Shown piece after piece: positions 1 through 12,064 of a stretch of DNA of 64,000 nucleotides; the stretch's first letter is position 1; each line of letters opens with the position of its first letter. A model generated the notes under the pieces. It saw nothing but the letters and a program-made list of their open reading frames with translations, was not told where the DNA came from and did no database searches. Source of the DNA: Humulus lupulus (Eukaryota > Streptophyta > Magnoliopsida > Rosales > Cannabaceae); assembly GCF_963169125.1 (NCBI RefSeq), contig NC_084793.1:137680297-137744296 (forward strand), in the 5' to 3' direction. A program made the translations under genes and the position numbers.

Positions 1-91
1 AGATATGCAATTAAGATTGCAAAGGCAAGAGGAAGAGATCAGGTGTTTAAAATAACATTAGGTTCTGTTAGGAAACACCTCTTCCTTTGCT

Positions 92-559
92 ATGCCAGGA
101 GTGGCACTAGTGTTCGCTCAGCCTAGGGTTGAGAATAGGTGTGAAGTTCTTTGTGGTAGATTCCAGGAATATTACCCTTATGTTTTTGAGGAAGGCCTAT
201 ATCCATTCAGAGATGAACAATGGATGGGCCTTATCAGTTCCATCGTATATAGTATGGGGGTGGTAGGTCACGATAGGGTGATCTGTGCTACATATGTATT
301 GCGAGAAGATGCCCAGACATGGTGGGAAGTGGTATCCCAGACACGAAATACAGCTGCGATGGACTGGAAAGAAATTAGGCAGCTGTTTAATGAAAGATAT
401 TACTGTGATGCAATTAATACTACTAAGACAAATGAGTTTCTGAACCTGGTTCAGGGAAATGCAACAGTAACAGAGTATGTTAATAGATTCGATGGGTTGG
501 CCAAGTTTTGTTTTGATATGGTACCCACAGATGTAGCTTGGAAGGACAGGTTTATCTAG
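92..559 (+). pseudogene. Retrotransposon gag (capsid) fragment
   Basis: About 155 residues similar to the plant gypsy retrotransposon gag domain. Visible landmarks are an ATYVLREDAQTWWE segment (residues about 67-80), a WKEIRQLFNERYY segment (about 91-103), and an EFLNLVQGNATVTEYVNRF segment (about 114-132) followed by LAKF. In this family the protein forms the particle that packages the element's RNA. A TAG stop at 557-559 interrupts the frame, and the gag sequence continues after it (GLNPTIAQGIR). The true start is probably lost or differs from the first ATG at 92. Confidence 0.8.
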
Positions 560-747
560 GGATTGAATCCCACAATAGCTCAGGGCATTAGAGTCGCCCC
601 AGTACATAAAATCTCTACCCACGCACAGGTAGTAGGGAATGCTCTTGTTGTCGGGAGCATATGAAATGAGTTTGAAAAAGAGAGTGTCGGAGAGCACAGA
701 GCTCTGACAGCGATACCTCAATTTATTGGATCAGGCAAGGACAAGGA

Positions 748-1008
748 TTGGAAATTTTACCGAAATGCACTCTGTGCAAGTGGCATCATCTGAAGGAGTG
801 CCGGGCAAAGGCATGTTTCTTTTTCAGAATGGTTGGGCACCGTAAGAAGGATTGCCCAAGGCGAAGGAAGGATGAGCCAAAGGGGGTGGACAACTCAATT
901 CCATCTCGAGTGTTCGTTCCAATGCAGTCAGAGTCAGAGACTGAGGCTGGTTCCTTAGTAATGGCAGGTCAGCTTCCTAGTTCTATTTTTTGGTATTATG
1001 CTAACTAG
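748..1008 (+). pseudogene. Degenerate gag zinc-knuckle segment
   Basis: Nucleocapsid part of the same element, separated from the capsid fragment by stops. Two knuckle-like clusters can be seen: CTLCKWHHLKEC, and CFFFRMVGHRKKDC, where the second cysteine of the usual CX2CX4HX4C pattern is replaced by phenylalanine. A basic run (RKKDCPRRRKDEPK) follows, as is usual for RNA-binding nucleocapsid. The ORF ends at a TAG just before the region where protease would start. The frame is broken and not functional. Confidence 0.65.
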
Positions 1009-2200
1009 TTTTGGTGCCATGTTGTTCTTTACTTTGTTGCATCTAGAGAGGCCTAGACTTGATATGCAGGTTATGTGGTTATGTTGTGATGAGAATGTGA
1101 TACTTTATTGGTAATTTTAAGAGATGAGTTAGATTATTGTGGAAAGGACTCATAAGTTGATTTGATAGAGTTGGTTATGACTGACTTCAATATGATCCTA
1201 TTTATGGATTGGTTAGCTGAGTTTAGGGCAATAATAGATTGCAAGAAAAGGATAGTAACCATTGGGCTTGAAGGTGAGAAACCCTTGTATGTGTTGGCAT
1301 TGTGCATGAACCTCGTATGCTTATGACATCTGTACTTAGAGCTAGAAACCTATTGAAAGAGGATGCATAGGACTCCTAGCTAGTGTAGTGGATACCACTC
1401 AGGTTATGTTAGTGGGACCAGGACAGATTGGATTAGTCTGTGAGTTTTTGGTTGTGTTTTCAGAGGATTTTCCAGGATTACCTTTACACAAAGAAATAGA
1501 ATGATGATTATGTTGGTGCTAGAGATGGAACCAGGTCTAGGGCACTGTATTGAACGACTTCAGTAGAGCTGTAGAACTAAAGGTTCAGTTATTGAGTAAG
1601 ATTATATTCTTTAAGGTGGATCTTTGATCTGGTTATTACCAACTGTAGATCAGGGAGAAGGATATGATATATTAGATATGGGCACTAGGAGTGTTGAGTA
1701 ATGTTTTGTGGATTTGATTAATGCTGAGTTGTTTTGGTGGATCAGATGAACAGGGTACTCTAAGATTATCTGAATTGGATGTCTGATCGTCTTGATCGAC
1801 GATATTGTGGTATAATCTCAGTTGGAGATTGGCCAAGGCCAAGGAACGCCTCAAAGGACAAGAGTTTCCTTGGACAAGCAGGATATTACATGTGCTTTGG
1901 GGAAGAGTTCCTAGTCTTCCTATAGATAAAAATCAGTTTACAAGTTATTATGATATCTCATTGATAGAAAAGGTGATTGCCTAAGCAACATGTTAATTGA
2001 AGGTTATGAACAGAACTAGAGCAGAGTTACTGGTGGGCCAGGTGGCCATCGTTACACTTGAGTTTACTATTTTTGAGAGGATCAAAGGAAAAACAGTTGA
2101 GTGACCCACAGATGGGAAAGAATTGAGGGGAATGTCTTAGCTGGATTAGCTAAGGATTATGAAGCCATGTATGAGTTAATTGAGGTATAGGGACCAGACT

Positions 2201-2527
2201 TGGGATCCAATGGACACTGGGATTAAATGGGGGATTCTGGATGAATCTCATACCACCTCTTATTAAACCGCCTTTCGAAACCACCACGTTTAACACACGA
2301 ATCCCAAAATTTCAGCACCTTCTCAAGATTCGGGCGCGTGAACTAGAGATGAGTGTTGGACCATGCGTCGGGGGTATTAAACCTACTCTTGACCCATAGA
2401 TGCTTTAGGTCGAGTAATGAAGCCTTAGAATCTTATGTCGCCATTTCTTTCATTATTAGAGTTAGGTTATATTCCCACGTCGCCTCTAATGGGTCATTTT
2501 GTAATCAGGCAAACTAAGATCTTTGTC
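2201..2527. other. Unassigned junction before aORF-like gene
   Basis: No ORF or RNA gene is visible. The stretch lies between the gypsy remnant and the next + strand pseudogene and probably contains the leader of the latter. No LTR ends with a matching duplication were found. Confidence 0.5.
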
Positions 2528-5095
2528 ATGGCCCCTCAAAAGAAAAAGTCTGTGACAAGCTCCTCTTCTTGAGGCAATAATAAGAAGATTTCCCCCAAGA
2601 CCCCCAGTCCCCACTTTGGTTCAGTGGTGGAGAAGGAGGTCGAGGTAGGACCCGATAGTTTCTTTGAGGATGAGAGGATCGTTTCTTGAATAACGACTCA
2701 GGACAAAGTCAACAAGATAATGATGAGTCATGGGATAGAGATGTGTCCTGAATTTTATGCTCGACCTCCTTTGGCTGGAGAGCGGAGCTGCACCCTGTTG
2801 CAAGATGACTTCGGGGCCTGGAGTGATGAGCATCTGAAGGTAGGTGCCTTCCTCCCGCTGGACCAGTACTTCATAAACTTCTTGAACTACATTGAGCTCA
2901 CTCTGTTCGTTCTCCCCCCGAATTCATATCACCTCCTTGCAGGGTTAAAGTATTTATTCCTCAATAATGAGTGGGAGGTCCCCACTCCATAGGTCATTTT
3001 CTATTTTTTCTGTTTGAAAGCCAATCCAAACACTAAAACTCGAGGGGACGACTTCTACTACCCCACCCTGTTTCCTAAGTTCGCCAGCGTCATCAACCTC
3101 CCCAGTCATCCGAATGACTTTAAATAACAATTCTTTATGTCAAACGGGTTCAAGAATTGCAACCACCGATACTTTATCCATCCTCGTAAGTTTCCCAGTC
3201 TTCTGAACTCTTTATTTGAATTCCTTATCTTAACCAAGTTAAAACTTATTCTGATCGAGTTGTTATCTTGTTCAGCTATTTACAAGAGAACAGAGCGGTC
3301 TAAGACCCTCGGGTGTCAATACCAAACTCTGGACAACACTCCTACTAAGGAGAAGGAGTTTAGGTAAGTGGTGAATGATGCCACCATGGTGGTGTGTAAG
3401 ATGATAAAAAAGGATCAAACACTGGACATCAAGCCCCGAAGTCCTCCCCAGGAGCTTCCTCCAATCGTTGAGGAGGTTGAGGAAGAAGAGGAGGTTGCAC
3501 CGTTGGTGTGTAAAAGATCTGAAAACAAACAAGATTCTGGCCAAGGTCACGTCGAATCGAGGGCAGCAATCGGAACTTCCGGCCAAGGAGATCAAGATAG
3601 AGAAATAAACTGGGTTGCTGCCAGTTTTAGGCTAGTCCGATTCAATCTGAAGAAGCGTGTGAGCCGACATCCTGTAGACCTAGACCTGAATGTGACCTTA
3701 CATCAGTGCATCGACCAACTGGTCGTATGCCATGATTTTCCCTACCCCAAATATATTGTAGTAGTAGATAATACCTTACATTTTAGGTCCACCATTTTTC
3801 AACAGTATGGTACAAACCTCCTGTCATGGCATTCCTTTCGTCATGGGTCATTTACCCCCAGGTATTAGGTAGGCTGAGCACGAGGCTAGTCCATATGAGG
3901 AGCTCGAACCCAGTAGGTCCCATGAAGTATAAATACTAGAATTGCCCCGTCCCCAAATAATCCAAGAGTTAGAGGTTATATCAAGCCCAGTCCATAATCT
4001 GGAAATAATCATAGTAGTTTCCTCCTCTAGTTCGGAGGGTAGGGTTATTATCCTGTTACTTTTTACTTTGTATTATTTTAACTAACACTTTTTGGACCTG
4101 ATTCTTCTGCTCGCTCTTTTGCAGACAAAGACATGAATCTAAATGAGGCATTCGAAACCAGACCAAACATAAAAAGGTAGATGGTTTTCAAGAAATCCAC
4201 TCCTAGAGCTGGAGCTGCTTCTGGGTCTCCCGCGAAAGGCAAAGGTGCAAGCTCCGCCCAGAAGCAATAGCAGCCTCAGGTCCCAGTAGTCACAACCTTA
4301 GAAGCTCTTCCACCAACTCCTCATGACTTCACTTTTATCCTGCAGGTTATCCAAGTCACAACCCCAACTACCACAACCCTAGTTCCTCCCCTTGAGGTGG
4401 GAAAATATCCAGAACCTCTACACGGTTCATATAAGGAGATCATGAACCATCTGCTGAAGCATGCGAGCTTGGTAACTGCCAAAGAGCTGGAGGCCATAGA
4501 GGAGAGGCCCTCGGCGACCGTCCTTGACTTTGCATTGGGGATGACTCTAACCGTATGTCTTATCCTTATCCTCATTCAGTTCCATGCTTTCACAAACTGA
4601 CCCTTCTTCATTCATTGTCTATAGTATTGCATGGCTCAGACCTGTGGTATCGCTCAGATCCGAGCTGAATTTGATGAGGCCAGGACCACCTTGGACGAGA
4701 CCAACAGGGCCCAGATGACCTCCCAAGATAACGTGAAAATTTCCAAAGAACAAGTCTTGGAAGTAACCCGGCGGCGGGACTAGCTTCAGCTCGAAGTTGA
4801 CAATCTTAAGCAGAAGCTTACGTAGGTCGACAATCTCAAGCAGAAACTTATAGAGGTCAAAGCCGAGGCCAAGGAGGATGCTGTCAAAGTGGAGAGCTCT
4901 ATGGAAGAAATGTTTTTATTGGTTTTGGGAGTACAACCAGGAAGGATATTTCTCGTTCCTAGACGTGGAGCTTTGGGTGCGCTACCTCGCCAAGTTCTAG
5001 AACTGATTATCAAAAGAGACTGTGGAGACAGAGGAGGCTTCAGGAGTAGAAGTCGAGGAGGAAGAGGTGTCATCTCGAAGGCAAGTTATCGGAGC
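2528..5095 (+). pseudogene. PF04195-like 'gypsy type transposon' aORF, broken
   Basis: A broken multi-exon gene of the family named 'putative gypsy type transposon' (PF04195). In Tat-lineage gypsy elements this family is known as an extra, often antisense ORF of unknown function. It begins MAPQKKKSVTSSS at 2,528. The conserved domain lies at about 2,720-3,240 and includes FLPLDQYFINFLNYIELTLF, LPPNSYHLLAGLKYLFL, NEWEVPTP and a phenylalanine/tyrosine-rich tail. An acidic linker follows (EEVEEEEEV, about 3,470-3,500). The C-terminal part at about 4,640-5,095 is coiled-coil-like (LEVDNLKQKL, VKAEAKED) and ends in a tail reading FYWFWEYNQEGYFSFLDVEL in one frame. Splice-like joints occur near 3,868 and 4,122 (ttgcag). 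Stops at 2,570, 2,688, 2,990, 3,125 and elsewhere show decay. It is not a transposase with recognisable catalytic residues. Confidence 0.72.
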
Positions 5096-5100
5096 TCAGG

Positions 5101-5633
5101 GATGATGGGGGCCCTATCTTATTTTTCTATTTTATTTTCTCTATTTAGGCGCTTGGAGCCCTTTTTTACCCATTTTTTTAGGCATGATGACATTTCAAAG
5201 AATATCAATTATAAAGGGGTGATGAACAAAACTAATTGCATTCCTGTTCTCACAAAGCACAAAGCAGACTACCAAATGATAATAGAAGGGATTTGGTGAC
5301 CTAGAGACATTCTTAGACATTCTTCAACCTCTGTATGCACAAGAGAGGTTCTTCTACCTTTGTTTGCACAATGCAAGTTCTTTCACCTCTGTTCGCACAA
5401 GGAAATCCATCACACGCTAATAGGAAGATTCTGGTCTCCCATTAGCAAACTTTTGTTCTTGTTCATTTATAGTTGCCTGAGGAATGCTAATAGAGATGCC
5501 TGATCGCGACCTGATTGCTAACCTTTGATAAGTTCAGGCCTGTTCGTTCTTGATAGACTATGACGCTAACAAAATTGGCAAAGGAGTACAACATTTCCAT
5601 TTATCAAAATACAACTATAATTCTGTTATTATA
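5101..5633. other. Non-coding, probable LTR or leader sequence
   Basis: No credible gene. The stretch contains repeated short phrases such as ttcgcaca and 'cctctgttcgcacaa' that recur in the non-coding sequence beyond 6,012 and again after 12,065. It therefore probably belongs to the same element. Confidence 0.4.
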
Positions 5634-6011
5634 ATGTTGTAATGTATTATTTACGGGCCAAGCCTAATAGCTTAGGCCCATGATTTATATGTAACCCTAA
5701 ACTCCTCACTATAAGTAAGAGGAGATGGGATAGAAACCAAATGAAGCAATTCATAATGCTGAAACTCCATTCTTGTATAAACAGTCCTTATGTAATGTAA
5801 AAAGCGAAGGAGGACTGTAGAACAACTGGCATCGTAAGTTCGTTGGAAACTATGGTTCTTTAAGCTTAAAAATCAATAAAAGTGATTAAGTGGACGTAGG
5901 TCATATTTTTGCGGCCGAACCACTATAAAATATGGTGTTATTTATTTGATCATATCTCAGTTCTTAAATCCATGCTCTTATGTTCTCAAGTTGATGAAAA
6001 ACGGTGTCGAC
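5634..6011 (+). repeat. 3' part of a + strand Tat-like LTR
   Basis: The sequence ends in ACGGTGTCGACA and is followed directly by GTTTGGTGCTTTCATTGAGA, the kind of sequence found between LTR and gag in plant gypsy elements. The stretch GTGGACGTAGGTCAT...GGCCGAACCAC (about 5,893-5,932) resembles the R/U5 region of Tat-type LTRs. The 5' limit is uncertain. 5,634 (TGTTGTAATG) is only one possible start, because no matching duplication was found. Confidence 0.5.
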
Positions 6012-6032
6012 AGTTTGGTGCTTTCATTGAGA
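6012..6032 (+). promoter_or_regulatory. Candidate primer-binding site
   Basis: Sequence immediately downstream of the LTR end TGTCGACA, beginning GTTTGGTGCTTTC. Its position fits a reverse-transcription primer site. I did not assign the tRNA. Confidence 0.45.
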
Positions 6033-7348
6033 GAGCAGATCCAAGAAGAAGAGATTCAATTTGACAAAATATACAAATGAAGGCTCTGGTGAAATCCTCT
6101 CTGAAAAACCCCCAAATTCTACAAACGCTAGATCAATCCTCCTATTTGTTTGTATCTAAGCCATCTACATTCCAATTGATAATCTTAAGCAAACACTCAG
6201 TGGTTCTTTAATACCATCCCGAATGACCACGATGGCAGAAGGAGAAAGCTACCTATGGCAGCGGCTCAGTCAAGATATAAGAGTGATAAATAAGCTATTT
6301 GGAACCCTAATTGCATAAATTCATTTATGGAATGAATGGGTATTAAAATGTAGCTTGTACACCTCAAAAAAGTTGTCTGTTCACTCGCCTATGCATTGCA
6401 AACATGAACAGAAACTACACAAAGAAAGTGGAGCACATAATGAGAAAATTTGTTCGCACATGCAACCTGTTCATTTAGGCATGCATACATATAACCTGTT
6501 AATCCATAGTTACATACAAAAGGATGAACATGAATCCAAGCGAAGAAAATTAGCAAGATGCGGTTGTTTCAACGTTGTTTCAAGTGTTCACCCCCAAGAG
6601 GAAACCCGTTCGCCTATGCATTCATATATGGGTGGACAAGACTAAATGAGCATGGCTCGAAAGATTTTCCATGCTCAAGTTCCATTTCAAACTTGCAAAC
6701 TTGTTGATGAAGCTTCGAGTGGATTGACACATGTTATTCAAGCTAACTTATACATGTCATTCGAGGTGGATCTATTAATTTATCTCCGAACTATTTTTCG
6801 AGGAAACCAAAGGAGATCTTATTCGCTCATTATAGCCTATGCTAAGTGAACATGGAAGGAAGATTATTTTGGAAACATTTTGAGGTCACCACAAAAAATC
6901 TATTCACATGCGCGAGGGGTGATTCGTACTAAGTAACGATGGTTTGACCAAAAGATTATGAACATAGCTTGAAAGTTTTGTCTGCTCGTTTCACCTTTGG
7001 ATGAAACCTGTTCACCCATGCATTCACACATGGGGCGAACATGACTTTATGAATACGTTTCGAGGAAATGCCTGCAATATTCGCTGATGAGGTTTTGAGC
7101 TAATTGATACGCATTATCGAGATAACTCCCGAGCTGAGTTAAACAAGTTATCTTCAAACTAACTTGCACTTGTCACCCGAGTTGACTTGAACAAGTAATC
7201 TCTGATTTGACTTGCATTAGACATTCGGGCAAAGATTGAAGAATTGCAATATGATGGCAAAGCATAGTTTTTCTCGCTTATGCTAACACATGGAACAAAC
7301 AGAGTCCAAAGATGGATAGAGGAGCCTGATTGTTTATAGTGCATTCCT
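6033..7348. other. Internal non-coding region of an unclassified LTR element
   Basis: About 1.3 kb without a convincing gene. Small ORFs at 6,355-6,849 show no recognisable domain. Variants of the phrase 'gttcgcacatg' / 'gttcgcctatgcattc' recur through the stretch. The same style resumes at 12,070 after the nested solo LTRs, so the two stretches were one before those insertions. Confidence 0.5.
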
Positions 7349-8736
7349 TGTTAGGATTAGTTCCCTAAAAGCATTAAAGACATTTTATTAGTTTTAAATA
7401 AAATTTCAATTTTATTATATTTGAATGTTATAATTATTGTTTGAATTAATTATATAATAATATCAAGAAAATTCCCTATTCATTCATGAAAATATGATCT
7501 TGTATTATTACTGTAATGCCCCAAATTTCCTAATAAGGTTTAGGACTTTGATTAGCAAGCCGGGAGGGCCATAATTGATCTATTATGTTATTTAATAATC
7601 ATATGCATGTTCATGTGAATTATATTATTATATGATGGTAAATGCATGCATATGGGAGTATTTATAGTTATGAGGGCATTTTGGTAATTTGGCCTGTTGA
7701 GGGCATATTTGTAAATTGGGTGCATATTGTAATTTGTGAATGAGATTTTATTATTATGGAGATATATTCGAGCTATTCGACATGAGACGATCCTAGATTA
7801 TGAGTTAGCGGTTTTGTCATAACCGGGTCAATTTTGGGGTAATAGAAATGTTTATTTGATGATAAATTGGGAATATTTGAGATCAGGATGGAATTCTAGA
7901 AGTTTTGACTATAATGTCCCCGGGGGTGTTTTCGGGACCCCGAGCCTTAGGTTTTATTTGAGGTTACTTAAGCTTGAAGTATCTTGTCAGATAAGAACGT
8001 ACGTTAGAAAATCTCTCTCTTCCTTCCCGATAGCTTATTTTACTGTTCGAAGCCTTTTTGAAGGAATCTTGAGTTCTAGGAGTCAGAATCAAGCGAGGGT
8101 CGAGGCATAGCGATCCTAGGAAAGATTAGAAGCTTCTTAACCGAAGGATTTAACGGAAAACAACCCAATCAAAGGTAATCTAAGTTTGAAGTTTTTAGTT
8201 TCTAAATTTTTTAAGCTTAGAATTGGACTTTGTGAATTGTTGAGTTTTTGGTTGGTTTGAGCTTCAGGTTTTGGACCATTGGGAAATTTGGGAACTTTGA
8301 TTTGATGATTTGGAGATGTTTGGATGGGTTTTTGGAAGGTTTTAGAAGTGGAAAAACGAAGAAAAATGGCTGGTGCGAAGTTGGGCCGCGGCCCTAGCTT
8401 GAGGAAGGTGGAGGAGGCTCTGCCTGGGGGGCGGGCCGCGGCATGGTCCATGTAGGGCCGCGGCCCTTAAGGGAAAAATTTCCCAAAAGTGTGTTTTTGT
8501 GATGGAAACTTAACTCTAAGGGCTTAGGATCGATCCTACTACTTAGTTGAGTGGGATTCGATGTTCCGGAGGCTTGGGTTGGGTTTGGAAGTATTTAATT
8601 ACTCATTTTGATGAGGTTTTATATTTGGTTATGAATAGGTGACCGCTAAGGGCTTAAAGGTTGATCGTTCTCAAGGGTCGTTCTTTAAATCGTTCTAGCT
8701 CGAATTTGAGGTAAGAAAACTGCACCCTGTGTATAT

Positions 8737-9010
8737 GTGACATGCATGGCTATGAATGATGCATGTTGGTTGATTATTGAGTATGACATGCATGGCTATT
8801 ATTGATGCATGTTGGTTGATTATTGAGTATGACATGCATGTCTATTATTGATGCATGTTGGTTGATTATTGAGTATGACATGCATGGTTATTATTCATGC
8901 ATGTCGGTTAATTATTATGTGTGACATGCATGGCTATTCTTGATGCATGTTGGTTGACTATTAAACGTGACATGCATGGCTGTTATTGGAGCATGTTGGA
9001 TTGCTGGATA
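8737..9010 (+). repeat. 46-bp tandem repeat
   Basis: About six imperfect copies of a 46-bp unit beginning gacatgcatggctat and continuing with gatgcatgttggttg. The unit has two GCATGC/ATGCAT-type palindromic cores. It sits inside the solo LTR, without unique spacers. Confidence 0.85.
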
Positions 9011-9223
9011 TATTGCATATGATGCATGACAAACTTGTGACTGGGACATGCTTTGTATACTGGGTATGATATTGTTTAGAGCTTGTGCCTCTGTGGTTGT
9101 GCATGGTCCTAATTGTACTAGTATCTGTTTAGTAAGCATGCTGAACACCTTGTTTACGAGTATTGGACATGTGATATATAATTGGTGGCATGACTTACTT
9201 GTGTATGGCATTGACTAGTCAGA

Positions 9224-9465
9224 GACCGACCCTAAGGTCGATGAACATGCATTGAATGGCTCTATGGCATTAATGCTAGACCGACCCTAAGGTCGATGAA
9301 CATGCATTGAATGGCTCTATGGCATTAATGCTAGACCGACCCTAAGGTCGATGAACAAGCATTGAATGGCTCTATGGCATTAATGCTAGACCGACCCTAA
9401 GGTCGTTGATCATGCATTGAATAGCTCCATGGCATTAGTGCGGGACCGACCCTAAGGTCGAAGAA
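9224..9465 (+). repeat. 55-bp tandem repeat with hairpin core
   Basis: Four to five copies of a 55-bp unit. Each contains CGACCCTAAGGTCG, which can fold as a 5-bp stem with a CTAA loop. The units are head to tail in the same solo LTR. Confidence 0.85.
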
Positions 9466-12064
9466 CTTATAAGCGCTTTCCTGGTCTATGACCAGATGTT
9501 TATAGCTAAGGTATATGACCCCGGTGACTATTTGTCACATGGCTAGGGGACGCTGTCCATAGCATGACTCTAGAGTCGGGAGGAAGGTTATGTTAGTGAC
9601 CATTCACCATGCACCTGTCCTGATCAAACTTATGAAAGAATCACTTATCGGTTAAGCCCTGGTGACCCTATTGTCACATGGCTAGAGGGAGCTATGCTCA
9701 TTGTTGTGACTTTTGGCTATTGTCACCTATTTGCTTGGACTGATAGTCCTGAATGGTTATTATGATCATTGTTGATATTATATCATGCTTTATTGTGTTT
9801 TCTTGCTGGGCTTCGGCTCACGGGTGCTATGTGGTGCAGGTAAAGGCAAGAGGAAACTGGACCATCCTTGAGTTGAAGAGCTTAGGTGATGATGTGTACA
9901 TATGCAGCTGCTCGTCCTCCACGGCTGAGGTTTATAGTGGAACTAGGGTTGAACCCTGTTTTGCCGCTTAGAACGGCCTGTTGTAAATATTTTCTGTAAT
10001 AGACTCTGAAGTTATATTTTCGGGATCCCAATGTATATGTTAAATGTTCTAGTGAAACGTTACATCTTAACCAAATTTTTAAATCCCTAAACTGCTAATC
10101 ATACTTAGTTCACGATTTTGGCCAAATGACTCGGTTAGCGAGTTTAGCACTGTTTACAAGGCACACCGTAACGGTCCCTGGAGTTTGGGGCGTTACAATT
10201 ACAAGAGAATTAAGATCATATATAATGAATAAAATAGTCAATAACATATTAAAGTAAGGAATCTTTAATGAATGGTTACTAGTACAGTTTGCTAAGCATA
10301 CGAGATGCAAGTAATCTAGATTCGGATTACTGATGTGGATAGACATCTTAGTAAAAGTGTTGTATATAATAGAGATTATATATTACATGTCCGATGAGAA
10401 TTAATTATCTTTATAAACTTTCAGTTTGACGTAAAGATTTAATTCTTGTCATAATAGATGATCATTTGTAGATCAGTCTAAATCTTGAGTATTCATGAAC
10501 TCATGTTTATGTTTATTGGATCTTTCGATTCACTCGTTAAGGTCTCTTAGAATAATGATGCTAATGACTTTTGTTTTGGAGATTCAATATCATGGATGGC
10601 TGGGAACATGAATTACAATATTGGAATCCATGCTTTCTTAATGGATGGAATATTGGTTCCCTTAAGGGTTGATTCTGTAACTGAATAGTCATTAAGCTGA
10701 AATCTATAATTAGATCATAGATTAATTATTCGCTAGTGAATTAATGGTACTTAAGGATCAAGAGGTAATTAGAAAGGTAAAACGATAATTTTGACTAGCT
10801 CTAATTAACGAACAAATAATGGAGGACAGAACTACATATATTGATTATATCAGTGGACTACTAGAGAAAAATCTGTAAATATAATTCTATAAATACTTAG
10901 AGTGCAATTCCATATTTATAGTGGAGTAATCATGGAATTAATAAATAAGATTATAAGATTAAAGAGTTTAATTAATAATCTTGTTTATTGGAGTTTCGTA
11001 TTATAGGTTCATGGTCCCCAGATCACCTCTGTCCTACACTGTCAAGGGTAAGGATGTCAAAAGAAAGATTTGTTAAGAGAAATGACTAAATTGCAAAGGA
11101 ATTAATTTTCCAGGGCAAGGAAATAATTATATGATAATTATGGGTAATTGATTAATTGTGAATTAATTAATAATTTAACTATATAGTTTTTATTTTGAAA
11201 AACTATAGGTTAAAGTTAATATTAATATTGTTTGGATTAATGTAAAGAGAGAAAATAATAAATATCTTATTTATAATATGATATTTATTTATTTAATTTA
11301 TAAGATAAAGTTAATTTTGAATTAACTGATATTTATGTTGAAATAAATATCTTGTCTTAAAAGTTTATTAAATAAACAAATGAGAAAATTAGGGCAAACC
11401 TAATAGGGCTGGACGACACACATTGTACAGTACAGTGTGTGGCACCTAACATCATGGTTTTTATCCCTGAGATTTGAATTTTGAATTTCAAATAAATTTG
11501 TTTAATCAGTTATTTAATTATTCTTTTAAATATGATTTAAATAGATAATTAAATGAAAATATCTAACCAGTTTTAATTTGAATTATATTTTAAATAAATA
11601 AAGATTATTGAATTAGATTAAATATCTTTATAAATCTGATATACGTGATATTCAGAGAATGATGGATAATCAGACTCTCTCTCAAAAGAGGTAGTTTTCT
11701 CTAAACCTCAAAACTATTCTAAACATTCTCTTTGTCAAAAACTCTCTAGATCTCATGTGTTGAGTACATCTAGGGAGTCACATAAATCAACCTTTTGAAT
11801 CCTACGTGCCCACACATGTCCTTGTGTATTTGAGGATTGATCTGGAAGATCAGGGTGTGAGATCTTAGAACACTGGATAGGAAGATCGTTGATTTATACA
11901 AAAAGACTCAAGGACACTTGATAGGCTATAAGAGGTAATCTCTGATCTATTTGTATGTGATCTAATATTTATATATATATATAATCCTGGCTGGTATTAA
12001 TATTTATTAAAATGGGTCCATATATTCTGCTGTGTACCTTTGATTTGATCATTTAATACCAACA

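Larger units (their letters stand above)
1..2200 (+). mobile_element. Degenerate Ty3/gypsy gag-pol remnant
   Basis: Decayed internal region of a Ty3/gypsy retrotransposon, read on the + strand with many stops and frame changes. In order it shows a capsid-like gag segment, a degenerate zinc knuckle, a protease tail with the gypsy-style residues MDWL and IDC around 1,190-1,260, the start of reverse transcriptase (EDFPGLPLHKEIE, about 1,463-1,500) and a weak RT palm segment KVDL-SGYYQL-IREKD near 1,613-1,660. Beyond about 1,700 only scattered fragments are visible. No LTR was found on either side, so the element is truncated at the window edge and worn down at its 3' end. It is non-functional. 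The gag style suggests the chromovirus side of gypsy, but the lineage is uncertain. Confidence 0.8.
7512..10197 (+). mobile_element. Gypsy-like solo LTR, TSD attac
   Basis: Begins TGTAATGCCCC and ends TTTGGGGCGTTACA, with the 5-bp duplication attac at 7,507-7,511 and 10,198-10,202. The complementary ends (TGTAAYRCCCC and GGGGCGTTACA) are typical of long chromovirus (Tekay/Del-type) LTRs. Length is 2,686 bp. It shares the start phrase CTAATAAGGTTTAGGAC and the internal phrase GGGCTTCGGCTCACGGGTGC with the solo LTR at 22,526-24,857. It carries two tandem arrays. No coding sequence. Confidence 0.88.
7349..12064 (+). mobile_element. Copia-like solo LTR, interrupted, TSD ttcct
   Basis: Starts TGTTAGGATTAG, ends TTTAATACCAACA, and is flanked by the 5-bp duplication ttcct (7,344-7,348 and 12,065-12,069). 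Removing the nested element and its duplication leaves about 2.0 kb of AT-rich sequence with no gag or pol, so this is a solo LTR rather than a full element. A related copy starts at 59,672 (TGTTAGAATTGATGCCC). Shared phrases include CCCTAAAAG and AAAGACATTTTATT. The family assignment to Ty1/copia rests on the terminal sequence style and is inferred. Confidence 0.82.

Noticed and set aside
2720..2992. Active transposase suggested by the PF04195 family name
   Set aside because: The family name is historical. No catalytic motif is visible, and the known context is an extra ORF of LTR elements.
3272..3595. 107-residue minus-strand ORF
   Set aside because: Shadow of the + strand PF04195-like pseudogene.
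8137..8451. 104-residue minus-strand ORF
   Set aside because: It lies within a solo LTR and shows no domain. The composition is that of a chance ORF.
8737..9465. CRISPR-like repeated units
   Set aside because: The units are head-to-tail tandem repeats without unique spacers, in plant LTR sequence.
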